Assembly (NCBI RefSeq): GCF_019924045.1
Contig: NZ_JAHXBN010000011.1
Coordinates: forward strand, 558,001 to 622,000
From: Dyadobacter fermentans
Lineage (GTDB): Bacteria; Bacteroidota; Bacteroidia; Cytophagales; Spirosomataceae
Length of the DNA stretch: 64,000 bases
Reading direction: 5' to 3'
Below the pieces are notes generated by a model. The model had not been told where the DNA came from, did not search any database, and worked only from the letters and a program-made list of their open reading frames with translations. The position numbers were made by a program, and so were the translations under genes. This document shows positions 9,697 through 18,954 of this stretch, in pieces; positions within the stretch are counted from its first letter, which is position 1, and each line of letters opens with the position of its first letter.

Positions 9697-10575
9697 ATGC
9701 ATTTTTTAGAACAAACCACACAGGACCTGCGGAACTTCGTATCAGCACTGAAACCGGCCCAAACCTCCGGCAATGCGCAGCGGTACCCGAAACTGACGGT
9801 CATCACCCCCTCTTACAACCAGGCCCCCTTCCTGGAAAGGACAATCCTGAGCGTGCTCAACCAGGGCTACCCGAACCTCGAATACATCATCGTCGACGGC
9901 GGCTCGAACGACGGGAGCGTGGAGGTCATCAAAAAATATAAAAAATACCTGTCATGGTGGGTTTCCGAGAAGGATCGCGGACAGGTACATGCCATTAACA
10001 AGGCGCTGGAGCGGGCAACGGGCGAGTATATCAGCTTCCAAAACTCCGACGATGTATATTTCCCCGGCACTTTCACTCGTTTTGGAGAAGCAGCATTGAA
10101 ATATCCGGTCGATATCCTTTACGGCGACCTGTACATGATCACCACCGACGACGAAGTGACCGAAATACTCAAAACGACTTCTTACGACTTCGATTGCCAG
10201 ATCCTCGAAGGGATGCAAATCCATAACCAGTCGCTTTTTTTCAAGCGCTCGCTCGTGGAAAAATACGGTATGTTCGATGAGTCGTTCCGTTTTGCATTCG
10301 ATTACGACTTCATTACCCGGTACACTTCGCACAAGTCGACCACCACGAAGAAGATCGATGGCCTCGGGGGCGCGCTGCGCGTGCACGCGGAAGCAAAGTC
10401 GTCGACCATCGCCACGACGATCGGCCGGGAGGAGCATGCGAGGGTACAAAAATTGTACATTTCAACGAACACCGTACTCAACAAAATCAAGTATCTTTGG
10501 TGTCGTGTTCGTAAAATCGCCTATTTCATTCTGCGGTTCGATATTCAGTACATCAGATTCCGGCTTTCCAGATGA
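9697..10575 (+). CDS. Glycosyltransferase family 2
   Basis: 292 aa inverting GT-A enzyme. KLTVITPSYNQAPFLERTI and EYIIVDGGSNDGSVEVI form the nucleotide-binding half, SFQNSDDVYFPG holds the D-D-V acidic motif, and FAFDYDFITRY occupies the place of the catalytic-base region. No transmembrane anchor is evident. The stop overlaps the next gene's start by four bases, which places it in the same operon. Confidence 0.9.
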   Translation: MHFLEQTTQDLRNFVSALKPAQTSGNAQRYPKLTVITPSYNQAPFLERTILSVLNQGYPNLEYIIVDGGSNDGSVEVIKKYKKYLSWWVSEKDRGQVHAINKALERATGEYISFQNSDDVYFPGTFTRFGEAALKYPVDILYGDLYMITTDDEVTEILKTTSYDFDCQILEGMQIHNQSLFFKRSLVEKYGMFDESFRFAFDYDFITRYTSHKSTTTKKIDGLGGALRVHAEAKSSTIATTIGREEHARVQKLYISTNTVLNKIKYLWCRVRKIAYFILRFDIQYIRFRLSR

Positions 10576-11918
10576 ATTGGAGCTTATTTAATGTAGTCAA
10601 CAATTTTAATTATCTCCGTTATTCGATGGGCATCGCGATGATGTTCAACGGATTTCCGCTGATATTTTTTATACGCGACACCCTCGGTATCGGGCCTGCG
10701 AGCAGCGTTTTTACAGCGATGTTCTTCTCGCTGGCTCTGTTGCTCATGATCCCGCCCACACTTTTCAAGAGACTTTACAAGCCGAATGTCATCCTGATCA
10801 ACCTCGGAGCAGGTTTTTTGCTGCTGACACTCTGGTATTTCATGTTCATGAACCACCAGGGAAAATCAATAGCCGATATCGGCAACTTCGTATTCACATT
10901 CGGGTTTCTGGCATTGCTTATGCACGTCCCCAACGACGTGAAAGATACGCTCATACAGGTACTTTTCCTGTTTTCGTTCTTTACCAACATTACCCTGGTT
11001 TACTCGCTCATCACCGACCCCAACTGGACGCCGGGTATGCGGGCTGCCGTCAATTTTGCCAACGAAGGTGCCCAACCCGGAGGTAACCCGCACATCACGG
11101 CCCGTAACGGGGTTATTACTTTGCTTACAGCCCTGGTTTTACTGGGAAACACCAAACACCTGTTAACCAGGCTATTCCTGTTTTTTTCAGTACTGTTTGG
11201 AATGGGTGTGGTGGTATTGTCGCTCGCGAAATCCAGCTATCTCGGCTTGGGAATTGCTTTTGGAGCCTATTTTTTGTTTCATTTCAAATTTTCGAACATC
11301 ACAACCGGCATCGCCAATGCATTCAAGTTCAGGAATATGGTATTTATCATACTCATATTGGTGGCGATCAACTATTTTCTTTCCCGCTACGGTAACATCC
11401 TGAACCTTTTGCTCGGATATTGGGATATTTTCCAGGACCGGATCATGAATGTGATTTTTACCTCCACCGGGGTGAGGCTTTCGGAAGAAGCTGATGTCGA
11501 TTACTCCGCTATGGGACGTGTAAGCGGTTTTGGCGAATTTTTAGAAACACTGTATTCGTGGGATATTTTCCTCGGCAGAGGTTATAAGAATGACTACCTC
11601 GACGTACCCCTGCTGGAATCGTGGGTGAACCACGGGATTTTTGGTTTTGTCTTTTTCGCAAGCTTCAACTTCTTTCTGTTCCTGTACGTGATACGCGAAG
11701 TGCGCCGTCACACCAACCCGCTGACGACGTTTCTGGCCTATTTCTTCCTGTCGATGGTGGTACTGCTCTTCACGGGCGGACGGCCGTATGATATCGCCTT
11801 CTGGTTCCCGTATTCGGTCATGATCCGCTTCCTGGGTATCAAATATCTGGATGCTATCCCGAGATTTAGAAAGGTTTCAAGGCCCCAGCCACAACCCGTA
11901 AGCACCGTAACCACCTGA
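10572..11918 (+). CDS. Polytopic membrane protein, O-antigen polymerase/ligase-like
   Basis: 448 aa with about 11-12 transmembrane segments and a long periplasmic stretch around residues 280-350 containing SAMGRVSGFGEFLETL and a D-I-F-L-G-R-G-Y motif, as in Wzy/WaaL-type proteins. Such proteins polymerise repeat units or ligate the finished glycan. The two cannot be told apart here. If the ABC exporter at position 1 serves this cluster, a ligase-like role is the more natural reading. Confidence 0.7.
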   Translation: MNWSLFNVVNNFNYLRYSMGIAMMFNGFPLIFFIRDTLGIGPASSVFTAMFFSLALLLMIPPTLFKRLYKPNVILINLGAGFLLLTLWYFMFMNHQGKSIADIGNFVFTFGFLALLMHVPNDVKDTLIQVLFLFSFFTNITLVYSLITDPNWTPGMRAAVNFANEGAQPGGNPHITARNGVITLLTALVLLGNTKHLLTRLFLFFSVLFGMGVVVLSLAKSSYLGLGIAFGAYFLFHFKFSNITTGIANAFKFRNMVFIILILVAINYFLSRYGNILNLLLGYWDIFQDRIMNVIFTSTGVRLSEEADVDYSAMGRVSGFGEFLETLYSWDIFLGRGYKNDYLDVPLLESWVNHGIFGFVFFASFNFFLFLYVIREVRRHTNPLTTFLAYFFLSMVVLLFTGGRPYDIAFWFPYSVMIRFLGIKYLDAIPRFRKVSRPQPQPVSTVTT

Positions 11919-11970
11919 TACGCTCCCCCGAGCCGTGGGAACTTTCTGAGAGGTTCCCTGCATTCCGCGC

Positions 11971-13020
11971 ATGAAGAACAGAGTTGAACAACTGGATGGG
12001 TTAAGGGGCATATTTGCCGTCCTGGTCATTGCCCATCACCATAATGCGTTCAAAGAGTCGATCCTTTACAACAACTTTTTCGTGATCAACGCGAGCCTGT
12101 TTGTCGACTTTTTCTTTGTGCTGAGTGGCTTCGTCATTGCACTCAACTATGTCGACCGCATTCACAGCACCGGCGATTTCCTGACTTTCCTCAAAAAGCG
12201 TTTTATCAGATTATACCCGCTGCTGTTTTACACCGAAGTCGTTTTTGTTACGGCCAACCTGCTCGGCGAGCACAGCGCATTGAAAAATGTCGCCGGAATG
12301 GGATTGAGCTACTATTTATACACATCTCTCGACGCGCTGACATTCATGGGTTCCAGCACGGTGTTCGGCGGGTGGATCAGCAACAACTATCCCTCATGGT
12401 CGATTTCGGCGGAGATGATTTCCTACGTTGTATTCGGACTCGTGGTTTTAATGCTCCCCCGGTTTAAATATGCAGCGTTTGCGCTCATCGGACTGCTGTC
12501 TGGCATTTTCATCTGTTCGCGGGGAGAATACCTCCTTGCCTACGACTACGGCTACGTACGCGCGCTTCTGTGCTTTTCGCTGGGCATATTCACACACAGG
12601 TTATTAAGGCAAAAAACATTTCAGCTTTCCGCATTCGAAATCCCGTTCCTGCTCTTAATGGTGGCGGCCATGTATTTCGTGCATCACTGGGATCTGAATC
12701 TGTGGAAACTCGTTTTCCCGTTCATTTTTTCGCTCGGTATCATCATTTTCACCAGCTCTACCGGCGTTGTTACGCAAATACTGAACAGCAAGCCCTTTCA
12801 GTACCTGGGCAAAATATCCTACTCTATCTACCTGAACCACGCAATCGTACTGATATTCGTCAACATCGTTTTATTCAGGTTTCTCAAATCTCCTGAGAAC
12901 GAAGGCATGTTCGCCATTTCTCTGCTCAGTTCCATCGGGTTGACTATCCTGTATTCGCATTTCACCTATGAGTGGGTGGAAAAACGCGTAGGTAAGTTTC
13001 TGAGAGACAACTGGAACTAA
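11971..13020 (+). CDS. Acyltransferase 3 family membrane protein (OafA/NolL-like)
   Basis: 349 aa integral membrane acyltransferase. The opening VEQLDGLRGIFAVLVIAHHH has the conserved R and H residues of the family, followed by about 10 transmembrane helices and FFFVLSGFVIAL. Enzymes of this family O-acylate sugars at the membrane, so this one probably decorates the glycan. It is the last gene of the cluster, 52 bases after the previous stop. Confidence 0.9.
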   Translation: MKNRVEQLDGLRGIFAVLVIAHHHNAFKESILYNNFFVINASLFVDFFFVLSGFVIALNYVDRIHSTGDFLTFLKKRFIRLYPLLFYTEVVFVTANLLGEHSALKNVAGMGLSYYLYTSLDALTFMGSSTVFGGWISNNYPSWSISAEMISYVVFGLVVLMLPRFKYAAFALIGLLSGIFICSRGEYLLAYDYGYVRALLCFSLGIFTHRLLRQKTFQLSAFEIPFLLLMVAAMYFVHHWDLNLWKLVFPFIFSLGIIIFTSSTGVVTQILNSKPFQYLGKISYSIYLNHAIVLIFVNIVLFRFLKSPENEGMFAISLLSSIGLTILYSHFTYEWVEKRVGKFLRDNWN

Positions 13021-13112
13021 TGGCATGATCTTTACTTACGCTTTTCTGCGGGCCTTTGATTAAACCTTTCGGGGCCAGGATGGGTTATCAATACAGATAA
13101 AACAGTAGCGTC

Positions 13113-13409
13113 ATGGCAACATTCTCAGAATTGATCAACAGCGATAAACCGGTTTTGGTGGACTTCTCGGCCGAGTGGTGCGGTCCTTGTAAAATGATGA
13201 AGCCGATCCTCGAAAAAGTAAAAGCTGATTTGGGTGACTCGGCGACGATCATCAAAGTCGATGTGGATAAAAATCAATCCGCAGCACAAGCGTACCGCAT
13301 TCAGGGCGTCCCTACACTGATCGTCTTCAAAAACGGCAAGCCGCTCTGGCGTCAATCGGGCGTAGTGCAGGCCGACCAGCTCAAATCCGTTATCAAGCAA
13401 TACATTTAA
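13113..13409 (+). CDS. trxA: Thioredoxin
   Basis: 98 aa single-domain thioredoxin with the redox motif Trp22-Cys-Gly-Pro-Cys26 and the cis-proline loop [11 protein letters not shown]. It has no signal peptide, so it is cytosolic and reduces protein disulfides with thioredoxin reductase. The pentapeptide-repeat gene starts 14 bases downstream and is probably cotranscribed. Confidence 0.95.
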   Translation: MATFSELINSDKPVLVDFSAEWCGPCKMMKPILEKVKADLGDSATIIKVDVDKNQSAAQAYRIQGVPTLIVFKNGKPLWRQSGVVQADQLKSVIKQYI

Positions 13410-13423
13410 TATTTTCTGGCTCA

Positions 13424-13987
13424 ATGCGTAATACCCGCAATTTCGACACAATTGAAAATAAAGATTTTAGCATTGAGCCATTGCTGGAAAGCAGCTACGA
13501 GCAGGTCCTGTTTGTGCAATGTAACATCCCGGACCTAACCGGCATCGATTTCATCGACTGTGTGTTCGAGGAATGCAACCTGAGCAATGCGTCGGTTAAA
13601 AATTGTAAGATTTCCGATATAGAATTCGTCAGCTGCAAGCTTACCGGCGTCAACTTTTCGGAGGCGAAAGATTTTGCATTTGCTGCCATTTTCGAAAACT
13701 GCATTCTCGATTACGCGATATTCGAGCGTAAGAAACTGAATAAGTCCGTTTTTAACAGCTGCAAAATCCACAACGCCGATTTTACCCAAACCGACCTATC
13801 GAAATGCAAAGTGCATAACTGCGATTTCTGGGATGCGGTTTTCGATGGTACCAACCTCGGTGGTGTCGATTTTTCGACCAGTAAAAACTTCACGATCGAT
13901 CCAACGGCCAATAATGTCCGAAAGGCGAAATTCCTCTCGTCGGACCTCGCAGGCTTTTTGACCAAGTTTGACATAATTATCAAATAG
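13424..13987 (+). CDS. Pentapeptide repeat protein
   Basis: 187 aa built of consecutive pentapeptide-like repeats centred on Leu/Phe/Ile (IDFIDCVFEECNLSNASVKN and similar), which fold as a right-handed quadrilateral beta-helix. Many repeat units carry Cys. Some relatives mimic DNA and protect gyrase (Qnr/MfpA), but most have no known role and nothing here singles out gyrase protection. There is no signal peptide. Confidence 0.85.
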   Translation: MRNTRNFDTIENKDFSIEPLLESSYEQVLFVQCNIPDLTGIDFIDCVFEECNLSNASVKNCKISDIEFVSCKLTGVNFSEAKDFAFAAIFENCILDYAIFERKKLNKSVFNSCKIHNADFTQTDLSKCKVHNCDFWDAVFDGTNLGGVDFSTSKNFTIDPTANNVRKAKFLSSDLAGFLTKFDIIIK

Positions 13988-14046
13988 TGCTTTGAACGGC
14001 TCTGCGTTTTTTGTTTCTTGGGCGCTTCTAAACCAAGCCTTTGATT

Positions 14047-15165
14047 ATGTCCACCCAATTCTTTGCAGAGAAAGTTTTTACGGGAAAAGAACTCCTATTT
14101 AACCAGATTATCGTCGTCGAAAACGGTCGTATCCAAAGTGTGGAAAGCGGCACGCCCAAAACCGGCATGCCCCAGGTCACCAACCTCGCTCCCGGCCTTT
14201 TCGACAGTCATATCAACGGCGGCGAGCAGTTCTACTTCACCGAGCGCGCCGACGAGGAAACGATCGACGACATTTACCAGGCGAGTGTGAAAACCGGCGC
14301 GGCGTACGTGCTCCCCACCCTCATCACCTCCCCGCACGACAATATCCTGAAAGGCATCGAGGCCACCCGCAGCTACATGGCCAAAAATCCGGATTCCGGT
14401 GTTTTGGGAATGCATTTGGAGGGCCCGTTTTTGAATCCCATTAAACGTGGGGCGCATTTGGCGTCGTTTGTCCGCAAGCCTACCAACCCGGAACTGGAAG
14501 AGATCATCCGCTACGGCAAAGACGTGATCCGCCTGATCACCATCGCGCCGGAAATGTTCACGGAAGATCAACTGCAAATGCTGCTCGAATCGGGCATCAC
14601 CGTTTCGGCAGGACATTCCAATGCTACCTACGCCGAAGCTATGACGGCATTCGATCAGGGTATCCAGCTGGTAACGCATTTGTACAATGCCATGTCGGCA
14701 TTCGGCCATCGCGCTCCCGGTCTGGTAGGCGCTACTTTCGACACCGAATCCGTTTACGCGCCGGTGATTATCGACGGTACCCATTGCGATTTCGGCGCGG
14801 CCAGCGTGGCCTACAAAATCAAGCGCGACAAGCTCTTCCTAATTTCAGATGCGTTGTTTTTAGGACAGAAAGTGACCCAATTCAAATGGGGGGAATTTGA
14901 TGCAAGCCTGAAAGACGGGAAATACATCAACTCGGATGGCAACCTCGCGGGCGCTACCATTTCGCTTGGCGACGCCGTACGGAACGCCGTTGAGATCATA
15001 GGAATACCTGTTCAGGAAGCGATTGAAATGGCGACCATTCGTCCGGCAACCGCATTGGGGATGCAGGACAAGATCGGCAGCATCGCCCCGGGTTACCCGG
15101 CTGTTTTCACCACATTCGATGATAATCTCGAAACCTTCGAAGTGCTGCGCTACCAGGTTTTATAA
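14047..15165 (+). CDS. nagA: N-acetylglucosamine-6-phosphate deacetylase
   Basis: 372 aa amidohydrolase that removes acetate from GlcNAc-6-P to give GlcN-6-P, the NagB substrate. Metal and substrate motifs are DSHINGG, MHLEGPFLNP, VSAGHSNATY and THLYNAMSAF, and a C-terminal SDALFLG supplies the catalytic Asp. The ATG at 14047 is preferred over the TTG six bases earlier. NagB lies about 48 kb away at 63004 on the other strand. The 3' end overlaps the convergent radical SAM gene by six bases. Confidence 0.93.
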   Translation: MSTQFFAEKVFTGKELLFNQIIVVENGRIQSVESGTPKTGMPQVTNLAPGLFDSHINGGEQFYFTERADEETIDDIYQASVKTGAAYVLPTLITSPHDNILKGIEATRSYMAKNPDSGVLGMHLEGPFLNPIKRGAHLASFVRKPTNPELEEIIRYGKDVIRLITIAPEMFTEDQLQMLLESGITVSAGHSNATYAEAMTAFDQGIQLVTHLYNAMSAFGHRAPGLVGATFDTESVYAPVIIDGTHCDFGAASVAYKIKRDKLFLISDALFLGQKVTQFKWGEFDASLKDGKYINSDGNLAGATISLGDAVRNAVEIIGIPVQEAIEMATIRPATALGMQDKIGSIAPGYPAVFTTFDDNLETFEVLRYQVL

Positions 15166-17358
15166 TATCAGCATACCACCATTTTTCAGCTCCTGCCATG
15201 TGCGGGAGTTGAGAAATGCGTCAAAGGAGCCTATTCCGGCTGTTTCAAAGTCATTTTTAAACTGTTCAAAAGCATATGTCTCCGGATTGGCGATCAGCAG
15301 TTTGGGAAGCATTTCCGTGAGCCACGCTCCTACTTCCACCTCCGCTTCCACGGCCCATTCTTTTTTCTTGTTATAAAAAACGAGTTCTGCTATTTCAACT
15401 ACCTTCTTGCCTCTTCTTTCCTCAAAAACGGCCATTTCCGGCAAACTTCCCGTCCAAACGATCACTGCGTTCGGTCGCGCGACTAGCTCAGCAGGCTCCT
15501 GAATGCTCTTTTCGATATAATTAGGCGGAATGGAAGTCGGCGGCGTTTTAAATTCAAACCATTTGGATAGCGGGAAATCGAGGCAAACGCCGTGCATATA
15601 ATTGAAAAGCGACTTCCGCAAACCTTCGGCGAACCGATCATGATCGGCGCCCAATGGGTCGTTATGCTCCAAATCGTTGTTGGCGAACTTCCCGGTATCA
15701 GGCCCCAGCCGCATGACATCGAACTCCTCGGGATGCAGCCCCACCGGGCTATGCGCCGTCATCGCAAACCGGTGCCAGAAACCCGATTGCACGATCCCCA
15801 GCTGAAACATTTGCCGCACCATTTCCAGGGAATCGATGGTTTCCTGCGCCGTCTGGGTCGGGAAGCCGTACATCAGATACGCGTGCACCATAATGCCCGC
15901 CTGCGTGAATGCATCCGCCACGCGCGCCACCTGCGCAACCGTGACACCCTTCTTCATGCGATCGAGCAGGCGATCGGATGCTACTTCGAGGCCTCCTGAA
16001 ATCGCAATGCAGCCGGAAGCTTTCAGCAGCAAGCATAGGTCGGGCGTGAAATTCTTTTCAAAACGAATATTAGTCCACCAAACGACGGTTAGCTTCCGGC
16101 GGATAATTTCCAGCGCCAGATCGCGCAACAATGCCGGCGGCGCAGCTTCGTCCACGAAATGGAAGCCATTCTGTTGTGTTTGTGCAATGATTTCTTCAAT
16201 GCGGTCGCAGAGCAGCGAGGCCGTCATCGGCTCATAACGGCGGATATAATCCAGTGAAATATCACAAAACGAGCACTTCCCCCAGTAACACCCATGCGCG
16301 AGTGTGAGCTTGTTCCAGCGGCCATCACTCCACAAGCGGTGCATCGGGTTCACAATCTCGATCACCGAGAGGTAGTCGTGTAAAGGTAAATCACTGTAAT
16401 CCGGCGTACCCGTTTCGCGTTGCGGCACATCCTTTTCCTTGGCGCCGTTATGGTATACCACTTTTCCATCAACCCGTGAATACACACGTTTCAGGCTGGC
16501 CAGGTCGCGCTCTCCATCCAGGTGCTCCAAAAGTGATTGCAGCGGCGCCTCGCCGTCGTCGAGGCATACAAAATCGATATAATTGAAAACTCTCGGCTCT
16601 TCCAGCGAACGCAATTCCGTATTGGCAAAGCCACCGCCCATCACGATTTTGATATGCGGATAATGCGTTTTCAGATACTGCCCGCATTTAAACCCGCCAT
16701 ACAAATTGCCCGGAAAAGGTATCGAAATGCACACGATATCAGGCTCAAATTGTTTTACTTTCCGTTCCAGGATATCCTTCAGAGTCTGCGAAAGCAAAGT
16801 ATCCGGCAATTCGAGCGCGGCTTCCATTTCATCAAAACTCGTCGCCGAACGACCGAGGCGCTCGGCATACCGGCTGAAACCGAAATGCGGATCCACCGCT
16901 TCCTGGATCAGATCACCAAGATCTTCGAGGTACAAAGTTGCAAGATGCCGGGCCTTATCGTGGATACCCATCGTACCGAAGGCCCAGTCGAGGTCTTCGA
17001 GCTGTTGGAAACGGCTTGCTTCCGGCAAATAGCTGCGATCGCAAATGCTATGGGCGAGCGTTGGATTACTGTTTTTAAGAAAACGGATCACCGGGTCGAT
17101 CGTCGAAATGTACTCATCCCGAAGTGCGTAAATGCGGAAGCTATTGTCGGTCAGCTCGATATCTGATGCTTCCAGCATCGCGAAAAGCTCTTTCAGCCCT
17201 TTGGATGAAAACAATTCCAGAATCACATCAATCCCCAGGTCAGCCTGATACGACTCCCTTCCCAAAGTATTCAAAAACCCTTTGAGGTAAGCGGTAGCAG
17301 GATAAGGCGTATTAAGCTGGGTAAATGGCGGGGTAAGCAGGAGTGTCTTCTTTTTCAC
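15160..17358 (-). CDS. Cobalamin-binding-type radical SAM protein with CX4CX2C cluster motif
   Basis: 732 aa. The N-terminal half contains a B12-binding-like Rossmann region (PDIVCISIPFPGNLYG and MGGGFANTELRSLEEP). The radical SAM domain follows, with the cluster motif AHGCYWGKCSFCDIS, spacing C-x4-C-x2-C rather than the canonical C-x3-C-x2-C. GTG at 17358 is chosen as start because KKKTLLLTPPFTQLNTPYP then begins the protein as in relatives; a longer frame to 17514 would run into the divergent Fic gene. The substrate is unknown. Methyl transfer or another cobalamin-assisted radical reaction is possible. It overlaps nagA tail to tail by six bases. Confidence 0.82.
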   Translation of the reverse strand: MKKKTLLLTPPFTQLNTPYPATAYLKGFLNTLGRESYQADLGIDVILELFSSKGLKELFAMLEASDIELTDNSFRIYALRDEYISTIDPVIRFLKNSNPTLAHSICDRSYLPEASRFQQLEDLDWAFGTMGIHDKARHLATLYLEDLGDLIQEAVDPHFGFSRYAERLGRSATSFDEMEAALELPDTLLSQTLKDILERKVKQFEPDIVCISIPFPGNLYGGFKCGQYLKTHYPHIKIVMGGGFANTELRSLEEPRVFNYIDFVCLDDGEAPLQSLLEHLDGERDLASLKRVYSRVDGKVVYHNGAKEKDVPQRETGTPDYSDLPLHDYLSVIEIVNPMHRLWSDGRWNKLTLAHGCYWGKCSFCDISLDYIRRYEPMTASLLCDRIEEIIAQTQQNGFHFVDEAAPPALLRDLALEIIRRKLTVVWWTNIRFEKNFTPDLCLLLKASGCIAISGGLEVASDRLLDRMKKGVTVAQVARVADAFTQAGIMVHAYLMYGFPTQTAQETIDSLEMVRQMFQLGIVQSGFWHRFAMTAHSPVGLHPEEFDVMRLGPDTGKFANNDLEHNDPLGADHDRFAEGLRKSLFNYMHGVCLDFPLSKWFEFKTPPTSIPPNYIEKSIQEPAELVARPNAVIVWTGSLPEMAVFEERRGKKVVEIAELVFYNKKKEWAVEAEVEVGAWLTEMLPKLLIANPETYAFEQFKNDFETAGIGSFDAFLNSRTWQELKNGGMLIL

Positions 17359-17379
17359 GGATGCGCGTTTTCTTCGGTG

Positions 17380-17387
17380 CAAAGGTA
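17380..17387 (-). promoter_or_regulatory. Candidate -7 box for the radical SAM gene
   Basis: Read on the minus strand this is TACCTTTG, a match to the Bacteroidota TAnnTTTG element, 22 bases before the GTG start at 17358. No convincing TTG -33 element is seen at the right distance. Confidence 0.35.
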
Positions 17388-17451
17388 GGGGTTTTGGATT
17401 TGAAAGAATACTGGTAACTTGGCTGGTTAGCCAACCTGTGCCGCTTTGCCT

Positions 17452-18225
17452 ATGAAGATCCTGTCCGATGTTTTGCTGGAAAGTTACCGGAACCAATCCG
17501 GGCCCGACATTCAAACTGCGTTACGGCAACTGGATGAAACATTTGTCAGGTCCGACTCTTTTAACTTTTTCACCTCCATAGCCGTTATTACCTCCTCTAA
17601 AATTGAAGGCGAAGCAATGGAAATCGACAGTTATATCAAGCACAAAGTCCAGCAGATAGAATACCTCCCGGAGCTTACTCAAAAGCCCAACGACCTTTTC
17701 CGCGCCTACATTTATGCGAAAGAAAACAGACTGACCAGCAGCCATTTTGCACAAGCCCATCGACTTCTTACCGAACACTTGCTACTGGAACATTCGCGTG
17801 GCTTTTACAGGCAAAACCCCATGGTAGTCCTGGAACACAAGAGCGGCCGCATTCAATTTGGAGCGGCACCGGCACATTTGGTACAAGAGGAAATGGACAA
17901 GCTATGGAGCGATATTGACGAGCTCCTGCAGTGTGATCTCTCAGTGGAAGAAATCTTCTATTATGCGTCGTTCATCCATTTGGTATTTGTGTGCATCCAT
18001 CCGTTCAACGACGGTAACGGCCGGGCTGGGCGATTGCTGGAAAAGTGGTTTCTCTCCGATAAACTGGGCGTGATGGCGTGGTACATTCAATCGGAGCGGC
18101 ATTATTACATGCATGTCGACGCCTATTATCGAAATTTAAACAGGCTGGGCATATTTTACGAGCAGCTGGATTTCACCAAAGCCGAGCCGTTCCTGATGAT
18201 GTTGCCAGAAGCGTTGGATAATTGA
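17452..18225 (+). CDS. Fic domain protein, class II (self-inhibited) type
   Basis: 257 aa. The catalytic Fic loop is HPFNDGNGRAGR at residues 183-194 (His183), complete for AMP transfer from ATP to a target hydroxyl. An N-terminal inhibitory motif Ser48-x3-Glu52-Gly53 (SSKIEG) fits the class II arrangement, in which the inhibitory helix is part of the same protein. There is no adjacent antitoxin gene, consistent with self-inhibition. The start ATG is preferred over a TTG six bases upstream. The target protein is unknown. Confidence 0.88.
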   Translation: MKILSDVLLESYRNQSGPDIQTALRQLDETFVRSDSFNFFTSIAVITSSKIEGEAMEIDSYIKHKVQQIEYLPELTQKPNDLFRAYIYAKENRLTSSHFAQAHRLLTEHLLLEHSRGFYRQNPMVVLEHKSGRIQFGAAPAHLVQEEMDKLWSDIDELLQCDLSVEEIFYYASFIHLVFVCIHPFNDGNGRAGRLLEKWFLSDKLGVMAWYIQSERHYYMHVDAYYRNLNRLGIFYEQLDFTKAEPFLMMLPEALDN

Positions 18226-18321
18226 GGAATGCTGTTGGAGAACTTTGGTTAGGCGAAACAATCCACCTTGTTTAGGTTTCGATGTGATTTCGAACTTTGA
18301 AACCTTCGCCCCACTTTGCTT

Positions 18322-18777
18322 ATGCCCCCTCGCTACTATTTTGACACGTCCGTATTTGGTGGTGTTTTTGATACCGAATTTGAGTATGAAACCCGCATTC
18401 TTTTCAACCGAATTGAAGCAGGAGAAATCAAATGTGTTTATTCCGGGCTCGCTGAGGCTGAGTTGAAAAGTGCTCCTGAACGAGTAAGGAGGTTCTTTCA
18501 AGAACTCGATGCAGAAACTCTCGAGAGAATCGAGATTAATGAGGCCGTTCTTACTTTGGCACGAAAATACATAGAAGACAATGTGGTTGGTTTAACAAGT
18601 CTGGATGATTGCGTCCACATTGCTCTTGCCACCTTTCATGAAGTAGATATGTTAATTAGTTGGAACTTTAAGCATATCGTAAACCAGGCCCGAATTCCAG
18701 GGTACAATTCTGTAAATTTACAACTAGGATACAAAGCGATTGAAATACGGTCACCCAAAGACATTGTGAACTCATGA
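18322..18777 (+). CDS. PIN-domain protein, putative type II toxin ribonuclease
   Basis: 151 aa. YYFDTSVFGGVF at the N-terminus supplies the first PIN acidic residue, AEAELKSAP the conserved Glu, LTSLDDCVHIALAT the central Asp pair, and DMLISWNFKHIVN the C-terminal Asp/Asn region. PIN proteins of this size are usually Mg-dependent RNases. The gene is followed by a 49-codon gene with a four-base ATGA overlap, as in a toxin-antitoxin operon with reversed order. Local sequence is richer in A/T than the flanking genes. Confidence 0.78.
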   Translation: MPPRYYFDTSVFGGVFDTEFEYETRILFNRIEAGEIKCVYSGLAEAELKSAPERVRRFFQELDAETLERIEINEAVLTLARKYIEDNVVGLTSLDDCVHIALATFHEVDMLISWNFKHIVNQARIPGYNSVNLQLGYKAIEIRSPKDIVNS

Positions 18778-18923
18778 AAACGAAGGAACATACTGTAAAG
18801 CAATTTGATACCGTGAAGACATTTCGGAAAATCAAAACCAAGATTTCTGAGGAAATTAAGGATATGAATTTGGAGCAATTGCAAAAGTACTTCGAAGAGC
18901 ACAGGCTTAGGCCCAAGGCTTAA
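18774..18923 (+). CDS. Small basic protein, candidate antitoxin of the PIN toxin
   Basis: 49 aa, starting inside the stop of the PIN gene (ATGA) and ending TAA at 18921. The sequence begins MKTKEHTVKQFDTVKTFRKI and continues with KISEEIKDMNLEQLQKYFEE, mostly charged and helix-forming. Similar short partners accompany PIN proteins in Bacteroidota, but no DNA-binding fold can be assigned from sequence alone. Coupled translation and size argue that it is a real gene. Confidence 0.6.
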   Translation: MKTKEHTVKQFDTVKTFRKIKTKISEEIKDMNLEQLQKYFEEHRLRPKA

Positions 18924-18954
18924 AGATAGTCTGACAGCCAGGATCACCCACTAA

